NCBI RefSeq assembly: GCF_025949665.1
Contig: NZ_JAPDFT010000002.1
Location: forward strand, 496,001 to 560,000
DNA from: Chryseobacterium viscerum
Lineage (GTDB): Bacteria > Bacteroidota > Bacteroidia > Flavobacteriales > Weeksellaceae
Length of the DNA stretch: 64,000 nt
Direction: 5' to 3'
The first letter of the stretch is position 1, and every line of letters starts with the position of its first letter. Made by a program: the position numbers and the translations under genes. The notes under the pieces are model-generated. The model saw only the letters and a program-made list of their open reading frames with translations, did not search any database and was not told the DNA's origin. Shown one piece after another: positions 51,071 to 59,872 of the stretch.

Positions 51071-52153
51071 TTACATAAACTTATCTCCTTTCTTAAAGTT
51101 TTTTAAGTCAAGGACATAATCCTTTATAAGCTGGTCATTATCTCGCGGGCAGATAAGAAGTGCTTTATCAGTATCTACAACAATGTAGTTTTCAAGACCG
51201 TCAATGATTACCGCCTTGTTGTTATTTCTAAGACGGATAATATTTCCTTTTGAATTATAGGAAAGCAAATGCTTTAATTTCACTGCATTTCCGTCTTTAT
51301 CTTTTTCAGTATTTTCGTAGACAGAAGTCCATGTTCCCAGGTCACTCCATCCCAAATCTGATGGAATCACATATACATTCTTTGCTTTTTCTAAAATTCC
51401 GTTATCAATTGAGATTTTCTGAACTTTTGGATAAATGGTTTCAATACAGCTGTTTTCCTTTTCTGAATTGTATTCACAAGCCATAAAATGCTGCATCATT
51501 TCCGGAAGATAAAGGTCAAAAGCATGATGAATACTTTTTACGCTCCATATAAAAATACCCGCATTCCAAAGGAAATCACCACTTTCTAAGAAGCTCTGGG
51601 CAATTTCAAGGATTGGTTTTTCTGTAAATGTCTTGACTTTAAAATAATCAGAACCTTTTTTTTCTACAAACTGAATGTAACCGTAGCCAGTATCAGGCCT
51701 TGTGGGAGTAATCCCTAATGTTACCAGATAATCATGTTTTGAAGCTACTTCAAATGCCAGCTCCACTTTTTCCAAAAATACGTCCTCTTTAAGGATCAGA
51801 TGATCTGCCGGAAGCACAATCATTGTTGCATCCGGATTGATCTCAGCAATCTTGTTGGCCATATACAGGTTACATGCAGCTGTATTCTTCATAAGCGGTT
51901 CACCCACAATATTTTCTTCAGGAATCTCCGGAAGCTGTTGATGGGAAAGAGCCACATATTCTTTATTCGTAATCACGAATATTTGCTCTTTAGGAATTAC
52001 CTTGCTGATTCTGTCATAGGTCTGCTGAATCATAGTACGCCCGGTACCTAAAATATCCTGAAACTGTTTTGGAAATTTCTGCGTGCTCATCGGCCAGAAC
52101 CGGCTCCCGATTCCTCCCGCCATTATAACGCAGTATCTATCTGATTTTAACAT
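51071..52153 (-). CDS. manC: Mannose-1-phosphate guanylyltransferase
   Basis: The 360-residue enzyme makes GDP-mannose from mannose-1-phosphate and GTP, supplying cell-surface polysaccharides. The nucleotidyltransferase signature is YCVIMAGGIGSRFWPMSTQKFPKQFQ near the start, and LPADHLIL and FTEKP are further sites. It lacks the C-terminal isomerase domain of bifunctional AlgA-type proteins, so it is monofunctional. The SprT-like gene overlaps or abuts upstream; context suggests polysaccharide synthesis. Confidence 0.92.
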   Translation of the reverse strand: MLKSDRYCVIMAGGIGSRFWPMSTQKFPKQFQDILGTGRTMIQQTYDRISKVIPKEQIFVITNKEYVALSHQQLPEIPEENIVGEPLMKNTAACNLYMANKIAEINPDATMIVLPADHLILKEDVFLEKVELAFEVASKHDYLVTLGITPTRPDTGYGYIQFVEKKGSDYFKVKTFTEKPILEIAQSFLESGDFLWNAGIFIWSVKSIHHAFDLYLPEMMQHFMACEYNSEKENSCIETIYPKVQKISIDNGILEKAKNVYVIPSDLGWSDLGTWTSVYENTEKDKDGNAVKLKHLLSYNSKGNIIRLRNNNKAVIIDGLENYIVVDTDKALLICPRDNDQLIKDYVLDLKNFKKGDKFM

Positions 52154-52155
52154 TC

Positions 52156-52749
52156 TTAGCTACATTTTTCTACCCTAGCTAAAGGCTTGAAAGAATACTT
52201 CCTTCCAGTAGCCAGGTTCTTACAAAGATAGTTTTTTTTAACTAGACCTTCCAATAAATACTTTTCGTTGCGGTATATAAAAAACTCACCCTTCTGAAGT
52301 TCCTCGATAAAATGAAGAGTATCATCTTGTTTCTCAGTATGAAAATACCTTACCAGATCAGGGCTTGCCATGAAGTTTGCTTTGGGTGATTTTGAAAACT
52401 TTACAATGATAGGTTTTAGCTCTTCATCATAAATTTCAAGGCTTTCAAGAAGCATATTTCTGAAGGTTTCTTTCCATTCGTTGCCATGAGGAGAAATTTT
52501 TCGTCCATATTTTTCAAACGCAATCAGGTGTGCAAGCTCATGAGTCAGTACAAAGAAAAAAAGCTGTGGGGTAAGCGTGGAGTTTACCGTTATTTCATGG
52601 GAATTATCCGGAAGTCTTCTGTAATCTCCCAGTTTTGAATTCCTGTTTCTTGTAACTTTTATGTGTATATAGTAATCTGAAAACCAGATTCTTAAATATT
52701 TAAGAGTATTATTTTGAGGTAAATATTTTTCTAATGATTGAATTGGCAT
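52156..52749 (-). CDS. SprT-like domain protein
   Basis: The 197-residue protein has the SprT-type zinc-peptidase motif HELAHLIAFEKYG near residue 68, with the third His probably in ISPHGNEWKE. SprT/Spartan proteins are metallopeptidases or metal-binding proteins, some repairing DNA-protein crosslinks; bacterial ones are poorly understood. The C-terminus holds a cysteine pair (YLCKNLATGR and VEKCS). The gene lies 2 bases upstream of manC and 1 base after the TolC-family gene start region on the same strand. Confidence 0.85.
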   Translation of the reverse strand: MPIQSLEKYLPQNNTLKYLRIWFSDYYIHIKVTRNRNSKLGDYRRLPDNSHEITVNSTLTPQLFFFVLTHELAHLIAFEKYGRKISPHGNEWKETFRNMLLESLEIYDEELKPIIVKFSKSPKANFMASPDLVRYFHTEKQDDTLHFIEELQKGEFFIYRNEKYLLEGLVKKNYLCKNLATGRKYSFKPLARVEKCS

Positions 52750-52750
52750 T

Positions 52751-54073
52751 TTACAAACTTAATGGAATTCCTGCATAGAAATTCAATAATTTAAGACTAA
52801 AAAGATAATTATATTTTGCCTGCGCTACTGATCCCTGTGCATTTGCATAATTATTTCTTGCCACATTTACGTCATAGATCGTAGATCTTCCTGCAGCATA
52901 ACTTTTGTCAGCAAAATCAAGAGCTAGTTTGGAGCTTTTTTCTGCTTCTACAGCGGCCAGATAATTTTCATAATTGGCATCTGCATCAAACTGAGCTTTC
53001 TGAACATTTTGTCTTACTGTCTGCTTCTGTTGTTCTAACGTATTCTTGGCTATACTTTCGTTTATTTTAGACTGCTCTACCTGAAGCTTTGTTTTCCCTT
53101 TATTAAAGATAGGGATATTAAGGGATAACCCTACATTTTGTCCAAACTGATCTTTATATTGTTCAAAAAAAGTTCCCTGCACAGTACCCGGCATAGGATC
53201 AAACTGTCTGTTATAGAAAGTATTAAGACCCGCACTCGCTGTTAATGTAGGCCAGAACGCTGTTTTGCTTACCTCAGTTTGCGCTTCTGCAGATCTTATT
53301 CTGCTTTCGGCTGCTTTGATCTGCGGTTGTATTTCATACGCAGTAGTAAGCACTTCATCCACTGAATTAAGCTGTAAATCAAGTTTTTCCGGAACATTTA
53401 CATCTTCCACATCGAAACCTTTATAATCTGAAAGCTGCAATAACTGAGCGATGGCAAACAAGGCACGTCCAACGTTGACTTCTGCTGTTTTAAGGTTTTG
53501 TTTTTCTCTTGCCAGTGCAGCTTCAGCCTCTGCCAAGACTGTCTGAGCAGTCGTTCCAACCTGAGTCGTGATTTTAGCTCTGTCAAACTGTTTCTGAGCA
53601 TTTCCCACAGCACTCTGAGAGATTTTAACGATCTCTTTATTCAACAGGGCAGTCAGATATTGCTGAGCAATCTGAAGAGAGATATCATTTTTAATGGTTT
53701 CAATGTCATATTGACTTGCTTCTACATCAAACTGGGCCTTTCTTACATTCTTCTCTAACCTCCCGTTATTATAGAGCAAAACATCAGCACTCAGACCAAC
53801 ATTGTTATTGAATCTATCGTTTCTAAAGCTTCCGGCTCCTAATGACCCTTGCCCGAAACTCACCCCATTCGTCATACTTCCCGATACAGAAGGCAAATAT
53901 TCTTTTTTGGCCGCTTTAAGGCTGTATTCCTGATTTTGTTTGTTATACTGATTTTGGATAACCTGAAGATTATGCTCCACTGCATAGCTTACACATTCTT
54001 TTAAGGACCATTTCTTCTGAGCGCTTAAACCCAGACAGCTTAGTCCAAAAACGATAATCCAAACTTTTTTCAT
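52751..54073 (-). CDS. TolC-family outer-membrane efflux protein
   Basis: The ATG at 54073 yields 440 residues with a signal peptide (MKKVWIIVFGLSCLGLSAQ); an ATG at 54109 would add 12 and is less likely. The two outer-membrane-efflux repeats are visible: WSLKECVSYAVEHNLQVIQNQ and the coiled-coil region with AQKQFDRAKITTQVGTTAQT, with the second repeat EVLTTAYEIQPQIKAAESRIRSAEAQTEVSKT. Such trimers form the outer duct of tripartite pumps. No inner pump gene is adjacent, so the partner is unknown. Confidence 0.9.
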   Translation of the reverse strand: MKKVWIIVFGLSCLGLSAQKKWSLKECVSYAVEHNLQVIQNQYNKQNQEYSLKAAKKEYLPSVSGSMTNGVSFGQGSLGAGSFRNDRFNNNVGLSADVLLYNNGRLEKNVRKAQFDVEASQYDIETIKNDISLQIAQQYLTALLNKEIVKISQSAVGNAQKQFDRAKITTQVGTTAQTVLAEAEAALAREKQNLKTAEVNVGRALFAIAQLLQLSDYKGFDVEDVNVPEKLDLQLNSVDEVLTTAYEIQPQIKAAESRIRSAEAQTEVSKTAFWPTLTASAGLNTFYNRQFDPMPGTVQGTFFEQYKDQFGQNVGLSLNIPIFNKGKTKLQVEQSKINESIAKNTLEQQKQTVRQNVQKAQFDADANYENYLAAVEAEKSSKLALDFADKSYAAGRSTIYDVNVARNNYANAQGSVAQAKYNYLFSLKLLNFYAGIPLSL

Positions 54074-54261
54074 ATTATGTAGATGTTTATTTGTTTTTTT
54101 AATGGTCATATGGAATCACGTCATCTTCATTCAGTATTTGTATCTACAAATCACAGCGATTTCATATTAAGATTTTTCCCTATTAGACGAAGTAAATATA
54201 AAAAAGTTACAGATTGAAAAAAATAGTTTCATTTTAATAAAACTTTTGAGAATTTTGCATC

Positions 54262-55506
54262 ATGACAAATGAACAATATCAGGAAGCTATTGACTGGCTT
54301 TTCGTGCAGATGCCCAACTATCAGATAGATGGACAGAAGGCTTACAAACCTGGACTTGACAATATCATCAAGCTTTGCGCTTTCTTTGGAAATCCCCAGG
54401 ATAAAATAAAGTGTATCCACATTGGCGGTACCAATGGAAAAGGTTCTTCAAGCAATATGCTGGCATCGGTTCTTCAGGAGGCTGGTTATAAAACCGGATT
54501 ATACAATTCTCCGCATTTGATAGACTTTACAGAGCGTATCAAGGTTAACGGAAAAAACTGTAATAAGGAATTTGTCTTTGAGTTTATCCAAAAATTAAAA
54601 AACCTTCCAGAAGATATCCGCCCCTCTTTCTTTGAATTTACAACAATCATGGCTTTTGAATATTTTTATCAGCAGCAGGTAGATTTTGCCATTATTGAAG
54701 TTGGATTGGGAGGAAGACTGGATTCAACAAACATTATTAAACCCCTGATCTCTGCAATTACAAATGTTCAACTGGATCATCAGAATATTCTTGGAGATAC
54801 CATCGAAGAAATTGCAGCGGAAAAAGCCGGAATTGTTAAACACAATATCCCTGTTATCTCTGGTGATGAAAATGAAATAGTCAAAAATATCATCAGAAAT
54901 AAAGCAACAAAAGAAAATGCTTCTTTTATAGATGCAACTCTTATTGAGACACCCCTTACCTCTGATCTGAAAGGAAATTATCAGAAGAAAAATATCCGAG
55001 TTGTACTGGCTGCCGTAGAAGAATTAAGAAAACTGGAAATACATATTTCTGACAATGATCTTGAAAATGGACTCCTCCATGTTCATCAGAATACAGGATT
55101 TATAGGCCGCTGGTTCGAATTTTCAAATAATCCGCTTACAATTTGTGATACGGGACACAATCAGGCAGGTTTGGAGTATGTTTTTTCACAATTAAATTCA
55201 ATTGACAGACACAAGCATGTCATTTTGGGGTTTGTGAATGATAAAAAAATAGATGATGTGATGAAATTACTTCCTGAAAATTCTGAGTTTTATTTTGCAA
55301 AACCATCTGTCAACAGGGGCAGACACCCGGAAGATTATGAAAATCTACTTCAGGAGGCAAAAATTTTTTATAAAATTTTCGATTCCGTACAGGAAGCGTA
55401 TCTGTCTGCAAAAGAACAATGTACAAATGAAGAAATGATTTTTATCGGCGGAAGCAACTTTGTAGTGGGAGATTTTTTAGAAAAAAATTTGGAGATTAAA
55501 GAATAA
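54262..55506 (+). CDS. folC: Bifunctional folylpolyglutamate/dihydrofolate synthase
   Basis: FolC attaches glutamates to folates and forms dihydrofolate. The 414-residue protein has the Mur-ligase-like P-loop HIGGTNGKGSSSNMLASVL near residue 55, VGLGGRLDSTNI, SAITNVQLDHQNILGDTIEEIAAEKAGI and CDTGHNQAG in the C-terminal domain. Length is normal. Its 3' end contains a consensus promoter that probably drives the downstream tRNA genes. Confidence 0.96.
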   Translation: MTNEQYQEAIDWLFVQMPNYQIDGQKAYKPGLDNIIKLCAFFGNPQDKIKCIHIGGTNGKGSSSNMLASVLQEAGYKTGLYNSPHLIDFTERIKVNGKNCNKEFVFEFIQKLKNLPEDIRPSFFEFTTIMAFEYFYQQQVDFAIIEVGLGGRLDSTNIIKPLISAITNVQLDHQNILGDTIEEIAAEKAGIVKHNIPVISGDENEIVKNIIRNKATKENASFIDATLIETPLTSDLKGNYQKKNIRVVLAAVEELRKLEIHISDNDLENGLLHVHQNTGFIGRWFEFSNNPLTICDTGHNQAGLEYVFSQLNSIDRHKHVILGFVNDKKIDDVMKLLPENSEFYFAKPSVNRGRHPEDYENLLQEAKIFYKIFDSVQEAYLSAKEQCTNEEMIFIGGSNFVVGDFLEKNLEIKE

Positions 55507-55518
55507 GTCGTATATTTG
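55488..55518 (+). promoter_or_regulatory. Consensus promoter of the tRNA-Val pair
   Basis: TTTG (55488-55491), a 19-base spacer and TATATTTG (55511-55518) match the Bacteroidota promoter exactly. It begins within the folC coding end. Transcription would start about 25 bases before the first tRNA. Confidence 0.8.
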
Positions 55519-55548
55519 CACCACTCTAAACAAGAGAACAAGTCTAGA

Positions 55549-55623
55549 GGGTTCTTAGCTCAGTTGGTTCAGAGCATCTGGTTTACACCCAGAGGGTCGG
55601 GGGTTCGAATCCCTCAGGACCCA
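55549..55623 (+). tRNA. tRNA-Val (anticodon UAC), copy 1
   Basis: 75-nt cloverleaf: acceptor GGGTTCT pairs with AGGACCC, the anticodon stem TCTGG/CCAGA holds a loop with TAC at 55584-55586, and the T arm contains GGTTCGAATC. The CCA end is not encoded. Identical to the next copy. Confidence 0.95.
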
Positions 55624-55656
55624 CAGAAAAGGAAACGAAACCTTTCAAAAAAATTC

Positions 55657-55731
55657 GGGTTCTTAGCTCAGTTGGTTCAGAGCATCTGGTTTACACCCAG
55701 AGGGTCGGGGGTTCGAATCCCTCAGGACCCA
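55657..55731 (+). tRNA. tRNA-Val (anticodon UAC), copy 2
   Basis: Exactly the same 75-nt sequence as copy 1, 33 bases further. Anticodon TAC at 55692-55694. The pair is followed by a terminator. Confidence 0.95.
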
Positions 55732-55735
55732 CAAA

Positions 55736-55768
55736 AAATCTCTCAGATTTCTGGGAGATTTTTTTATT
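55736..55768 (+). terminator. Terminator of the tRNA-Val pair
   Basis: AAATCTCTCAG pairs with CTGGGAGATTT (one wobble), followed by a run of T. Confidence 0.85.
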
Positions 55769-55850
55769 TTTATCCTAAGTAATTAATAAAGCTTCCCTCC
55801 ACTTTTCCTTATATTTATCTACCTTTGCTTGCATTTGAATTTCGCTTGAC

Positions 55851-56972
55851 ATGAAGGAACTCCATATCATATCATTCAATTACCCCTACCCTCCTTCTTA
55901 TGGTGGAATTATTGATGTATATTATAAGATCAATGCTTTGTCTGATCTGGGAGTAAAAATCCACCTTCACTGTTTTGTAGATCAAATCCCTGATAAGATT
56001 GATCCGGAAGTCAAAGACATTACGGAAAATGTCTTTTTTTATGAAAAGAAAAAAAACATTCTTCTTTATTTCCTAAAAACGCCTTTCGCTGCTATAATAA
56101 GAGATTCCGATCTACTTCTTAAAAATCTTGAAAAGATTAAAGCTCCTGTATTGTTCGAAGGCTTACAAACAACCCATATTATGCGGTTTATAAGAGGCAA
56201 TAACCACAAACTCTACCTCCGTTACCATAATAACGAAAAAGAGTACTATAAAGGGCTTTCTGTCTCAGAGAAAAATATCTTCAAAAAGATAGTCTACAAA
56301 ATTGAATCTTTAAAGTATGCAGGATATCAGAAAAAGCTTTTAAAGAAGTTTGAAACGGTGTTCTGCCTGTCTGAAAAAGAATATAATGAAGTGAAGACTT
56401 ATTCAGGAAATGCCCAGTTAATCCACATTTTTCATGGTAATCAGTCTGTAAAGCAGCTAGATAAAAAGGGAAAATATTTTCTTTTTCATGGAGATCTCAC
56501 TACGGCTGATAACAAACAAGCACTGGCTGAGACTCTTACTTTATTCAAGACTCTTCCTCAGTATAACCTGATTGTTGCCTCCGATCGTGCCAGTGAAGAC
56601 ATAAAAAGAAAAATATCTGCAGTGGAAAATATCAACCTCGTTCCTATTCGTACTTCAGAAAACCTTTGCCACCTTCTGGAAAACGCCCATGCCAATATTC
56701 TGATTTCTTACCAGAATTCAGGAACCAAAGTGAAGCTTTTCAACACCCTTTACAACAGTCGTTTTGTGATTATTAATGGGAATATTACAGATGATCCTGC
56801 TTTAACGGATTTATGCCTTTATGGAGCTGATATGCCTGAAATCCGCCAACAGATTATCTCCTCTGCTGAAAAAGACTATGATGACACTGAAAAAAGAAAG
56901 CAAGTCTTAGAAAAAATACACTCGGATCATGCTAAAGCCGGACAGATTATAAAGGTTATTTTTAAAAATTAA
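55851..56972 (+). CDS. Glycosyltransferase, GT4-like
   Basis: The 373-residue protein begins LHIISFNYPYPPSYGGIIDVYYKINAL, the GT-B N-terminal fold with the GG loop of GT4 enzymes. The C-terminal half has HGDLTTADNKQAL and NSGTKVKLFNTLYNSRFVIING, the usual KxxxxLxxG-type donor site. Donor and acceptor are unknown; a lipopolysaccharide or capsule sugar is likely. It is convergent with the GT9 gene, overlapping by 11 bases. Confidence 0.85.
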   Translation: MKELHIISFNYPYPPSYGGIIDVYYKINALSDLGVKIHLHCFVDQIPDKIDPEVKDITENVFFYEKKKNILLYFLKTPFAAIIRDSDLLLKNLEKIKAPVLFEGLQTTHIMRFIRGNNHKLYLRYHNNEKEYYKGLSVSEKNIFKKIVYKIESLKYAGYQKKLLKKFETVFCLSEKEYNEVKTYSGNAQLIHIFHGNQSVKQLDKKGKYFLFHGDLTTADNKQALAETLTLFKTLPQYNLIVASDRASEDIKRKISAVENINLVPIRTSENLCHLLENAHANILISYQNSGTKVKLFNTLYNSRFVIINGNITDDPALTDLCLYGADMPEIRQQIISSAEKDYDDTEKRKQVLEKIHSDHAKAGQIIKVIFKN

Positions 56973-57933
56973 CCCGATCTACCACTTTCTGGATATTAAA
57001 TTCCTCAAGACAAGCCCAGTCTCCCCTGTAGCATTCTTTATCTCCAAAAACAGAACACGGCCTGCAGGTAAGATCTTTTACCTGAACAACATCTTCTTCA
57101 CTCTGTCCGAATCCTAGAAACCCGGCATATGGATGGGTAGCACCCCAAATAGAAACACATCTTGTTCCTACAAGACTGGCAAGGTGCATATTCGCAGAAT
57201 CCATGGAAATCATCAGTTCCAGCTTCGCAATATGATTAAGTTCTTCCGTAAGGTTTAATTTTCCGGAAAGATTTTTGGTGTTGGGAATTTCACTTTCCCA
57301 TCTTTCAAGGGTTTCTGTTTCTTTTTTACCTCCGCCAAAGAAATATACCGTATGTTTCTGAGCCAGAATTCTGACCAGTTCATAGGATTTTTCCAGAGGA
57401 AGCATTTTTCCTTTGTGTTGAGCAAAAGGGGCAAAACCAATCCCTGATTTTTGTTCCGGAGTTGGTCTGAGCTGATGTGAAAGCTCAACTTTGAATCCCA
57501 TTTTCCTGAATACATCAGCATAACGCTCCACTGTTTTCTTCAGCTGTACTTTCTCGAGATTCCAGACATCCGTAAGATGTTCTTTTTCCTCTTTCCCTTT
57601 ATCTATTTTAAAAACTTTAAGTCCTTTTCTTCTGTATATCCGATCTAAAACCTTGGTTCGGATCACGTCGTGAAGATTGGCAATACAATCCGGATTAAAC
57701 TCTTTGATCAGTTCATTGCTCAGTTTCCTCAATCCAAACAGACCTTTATAATCATCCAGATCAATCCCTTTAAAGGTCACATTAGGAACTCCCGCAAACA
57801 GGCCTTCAAAATTCTTCCTGGACACCATAATAATTTCCACACCGGGGTTCTGCTCCAGAAATTCTCTGAAAACAGGTACAGTCATCGCAACATCTCCGAA
57901 TGCGGAAAAACGATATGCTAAAATTTTTGTCAC
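56962..57933 (-). CDS. Glycosyltransferase family 9 (heptosyltransferase-like)
   Basis: The 323-residue protein starts ILAYRFSAFGDVAMTVPVF, the first motif of GT9 LPS heptosyltransferases, and has GFAPFAQHKGKMLPLEKSYELV, ISMDSANMHLASLVGTRCVSIWGATHPYAG (nucleotide-sugar site) and a Cys-rich C-terminal segment (TCRPCSVFGDKECYRGDWAC). Five or more Cys there are unusual but seen in some GT9 proteins. The start is GTG at 57933, as no ATG is near. It follows the SufE-like gene by 2 bases. Confidence 0.88.
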   Translation of the reverse strand: MTKILAYRFSAFGDVAMTVPVFREFLEQNPGVEIIMVSRKNFEGLFAGVPNVTFKGIDLDDYKGLFGLRKLSNELIKEFNPDCIANLHDVIRTKVLDRIYRRKGLKVFKIDKGKEEKEHLTDVWNLEKVQLKKTVERYADVFRKMGFKVELSHQLRPTPEQKSGIGFAPFAQHKGKMLPLEKSYELVRILAQKHTVYFFGGGKKETETLERWESEIPNTKNLSGKLNLTEELNHIAKLELMISMDSANMHLASLVGTRCVSIWGATHPYAGFLGFGQSEEDVVQVKDLTCRPCSVFGDKECYRGDWACLEEFNIQKVVDRVNF

Positions 57934-57935
57934 GG

Positions 57936-58355
57936 CTATGATTTCAGTTGATAGGCAACTGCATAAAACTTGATCTGCTTGGTCATTGCCATCAATCCGT
58001 TAGCTCTGGATGGCGAAAGAAATTCCTGTAATCCTATTTCAGCAATAAAATCAAAATCAGAATCCAGAATTTCCTGAGTGGAATGCCCACTATAGATACT
58101 TACTAAAAGAGAAACGATTCCTTTGGGTAAAATACCGTCAGAATCTGCATTAAAGAAAAGTTTCCCATCTTTAAATTCAGCATCAATCCAAACTTTACTC
58201 TGGCAGCCTTTTATCAGATTTTCTTCAGTTTTTCTTTCTTCCGGCAACCCTTTCAGTTCTTTTCCAAGATCAATAATGTACTCGTACTTTTGCTCCCAAT
58301 CGTCAAGAAAAGCGAATTCGTCGATTATTTCCTGCTGTTTTTCTTTAATGGTCAT
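57936..58355 (-). CDS. SufE-family Fe-S assembly protein
   Basis: The ATG at 58355 gives 139 residues; the longer frame begins at a TTG. SufE takes sulfane sulfur from the SufS cysteine desulfurase. The catalytic Cys51 is in LIKGCQSKVW and the end reads QEFLSPSRANGLMAMTKQIK, all typical. It lies between two glycosyltransferase genes on the same strand, which looks incidental. The SUF operon is not in the window. Confidence 0.92.
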   Translation of the reverse strand: MTIKEKQQEIIDEFAFLDDWEQKYEYIIDLGKELKGLPEERKTEENLIKGCQSKVWIDAEFKDGKLFFNADSDGILPKGIVSLLVSIYSGHSTQEILDSDFDFIAEIGLQEFLSPSRANGLMAMTKQIKFYAVAYQLKS

Positions 58356-58402
58356 TTTTAATAAAATTTCTTTTGCAAAGATAACCAATTTTGTAAAATT
58401 TA

Positions 58403-59497
58403 TTACCGGGATGCTTTTTCAAAAAGCTGAAGGATTTTTGTTTCTTCGTTCTCCCAGCAAAATACATCTGCGGCTTTATTAAGTTCGCTCTGATAATACA
58501 GTCTTCCTCTTTCAAGAACCAGATTAATCGCTTTTTCAATCGTTTCAGGCTGATGATCTGTAATGATTTCACCTACATTAAACTGATTCTTTATACGCTG
58601 CATTTCCGGAAAATTTATCATGACAAGCGGTACTCGGGATTGGATATAATCACAAACCTTATTGGGGAGTGAAAAATAATAGCTTACTCCGTTATTTTCT
58701 TCAAGACTGAATCCAGCATCAGCAGTTTTGGTTATTTCCCTGAGATTTTCAGGTTTCAGCTTACCAAGGAAAAATACTTTATCCTGAAGTTTCTCCTGAA
58801 TGACAAGATTTTCGTATTCTTTTTTCTTTGGGCCGTCGCCTGCAATTTTCAAAACAGCACCTTTAATATGATGCATTGCCACAATCATTTTTTCTATTCC
58901 TCTGGATTGATTAATCGCTCCCTGGTAGAGAATAATTTTAGGGTGGTTTTCCGGAATTTCGGGGGCAGAGAGGATTTTCCTCGGAATATTTCTGACAACA
59001 ATGGGATTTACATTATATTTTTCATGAAACCATTCGGCATAGCTTTCACTTTCCGTCATCATCAGTTTCATATGAGGAACCAGTTTTCGTTCAAGCACTC
59101 TCCAGAATTTCTGGGAGAATCTTTTTTGAACCGATGGCATTTCTGTAAAAATTTCATGACTGTCAAAGACCAACGGAATGTTCATTTTTTTGGCAATGAG
59201 ATAATTTGGCAGAAGTGCATCAATGTCATTGGCATGAAGGATAGTATCTTTGTCCGCTTTTTTCTTAAGTTCATGGTATAATTTCCAGTTGAACTCAAAA
59301 TAAGCTGTCTTCAGGCTTTTTGACGTCAATCCTATTCTTGAAAAAGGATAAGGACGTTCCATTGCCTCATTTCCTTCCCAATCGTTTCCGATCAGTTCAA
59401 TGGGATATCCGTTGTCAAAAAGGGTTTTGCATACTTTTTCTATTCGCTGATCGGTATACAAACTGCTAAAGGCAGACACTAGTATTTTTTTCTTCAT
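58403..59497 (-). CDS. Glycosyltransferase, GT4-like
   Basis: The ATG at 59497 gives 364 residues beginning KKILVSAFSSLYTDQRIEKV; a longer frame (37 extra residues) overlaps the upstream gene and was rejected. GT4 features are visible: HANDIDALLPNYLIAKKMNIPLVFDSHEI, LYQGAINQSRGIEKMIVAM and LEENNGVSYYFSLPNKVCDYIQSRVP (donor-binding E..). It probably acts on surface polysaccharide. Its ATG overlaps the stop of the small membrane protein gene by one base (TAATG). Confidence 0.88.
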   Translation of the reverse strand: MKKKILVSAFSSLYTDQRIEKVCKTLFDNGYPIELIGNDWEGNEAMERPYPFSRIGLTSKSLKTAYFEFNWKLYHELKKKADKDTILHANDIDALLPNYLIAKKMNIPLVFDSHEIFTEMPSVQKRFSQKFWRVLERKLVPHMKLMMTESESYAEWFHEKYNVNPIVVRNIPRKILSAPEIPENHPKIILYQGAINQSRGIEKMIVAMHHIKGAVLKIAGDGPKKKEYENLVIQEKLQDKVFFLGKLKPENLREITKTADAGFSLEENNGVSYYFSLPNKVCDYIQSRVPLVMINFPEMQRIKNQFNVGEIITDHQPETIEKAINLVLERGRLYYQSELNKAADVFCWENEETKILQLFEKASR

Positions 59498-59721
59498 TAA
59501 TTTTTCTTGTCTAATATTAAATAATAGATCTGAATGAAACAAATGAGCCCGTTTGGAATGATAACCGGCCAAAGCATTCCATTGAAGATACCATAAATGA
59601 CAAAACAAATACAGCCGATCATGTTGACTACTCTGATTTTTCTTACATCTTTCAGTATGAAACTCAATACGATAAAAAGAGAAGCAGAATAGCCGATGTA
59701 GGTGGTAATTTCAGTATTCAT
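59497..59721 (-). CDS. Small three-helix membrane protein (YgjV/CBU_0592-like)
   Basis: The 74-residue protein has about three membrane helices: IGYSASLFIVLSFILKD, VVNMIGCICFVIYGIFNG and WPVIIPNGLICFIQIYYLIL. The pattern IGYxAS...LKDxxKIRxxNxxGxxxFxxYG recalls the YgjV-type inner-membrane family and the CBU_0592 group, which I cannot distinguish here. Function unknown. Its stop overlaps the start of the glycosyltransferase, so they are translationally coupled. Confidence 0.78.
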   Translation of the reverse strand: MNTEITTYIGYSASLFIVLSFILKDVRKIRVVNMIGCICFVIYGIFNGMLWPVIIPNGLICFIQIYYLILDKKN

Positions 59722-59872
59722 GGGGGAAATTTAAGGATAACAAACTTAATCATTTTCAATAAGATAATAAAATTTTTTCTGCCATAAAGTCATTAATTGA
59801 TTTTTGGTAAAATATTTGTAATTTAGATAATGAATAAAAGGTAATGTTGCCTTTGTTCTAATGAGATATATT

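Noticed and set aside
55516..55782. An 88-residue ORF over the tRNA-Val genes with repeated internal peptide
   Set aside because: The repeat arises because both tRNA genes are translated in frame; the region is fully explained by tRNAs and a terminator.
58403..59608. Long form of the GT4-like protein
   Set aside because: The extra segment overlaps the small membrane protein gene; the ATG at 59497 is coupled to that stop codon and begins the usual GT4 start.
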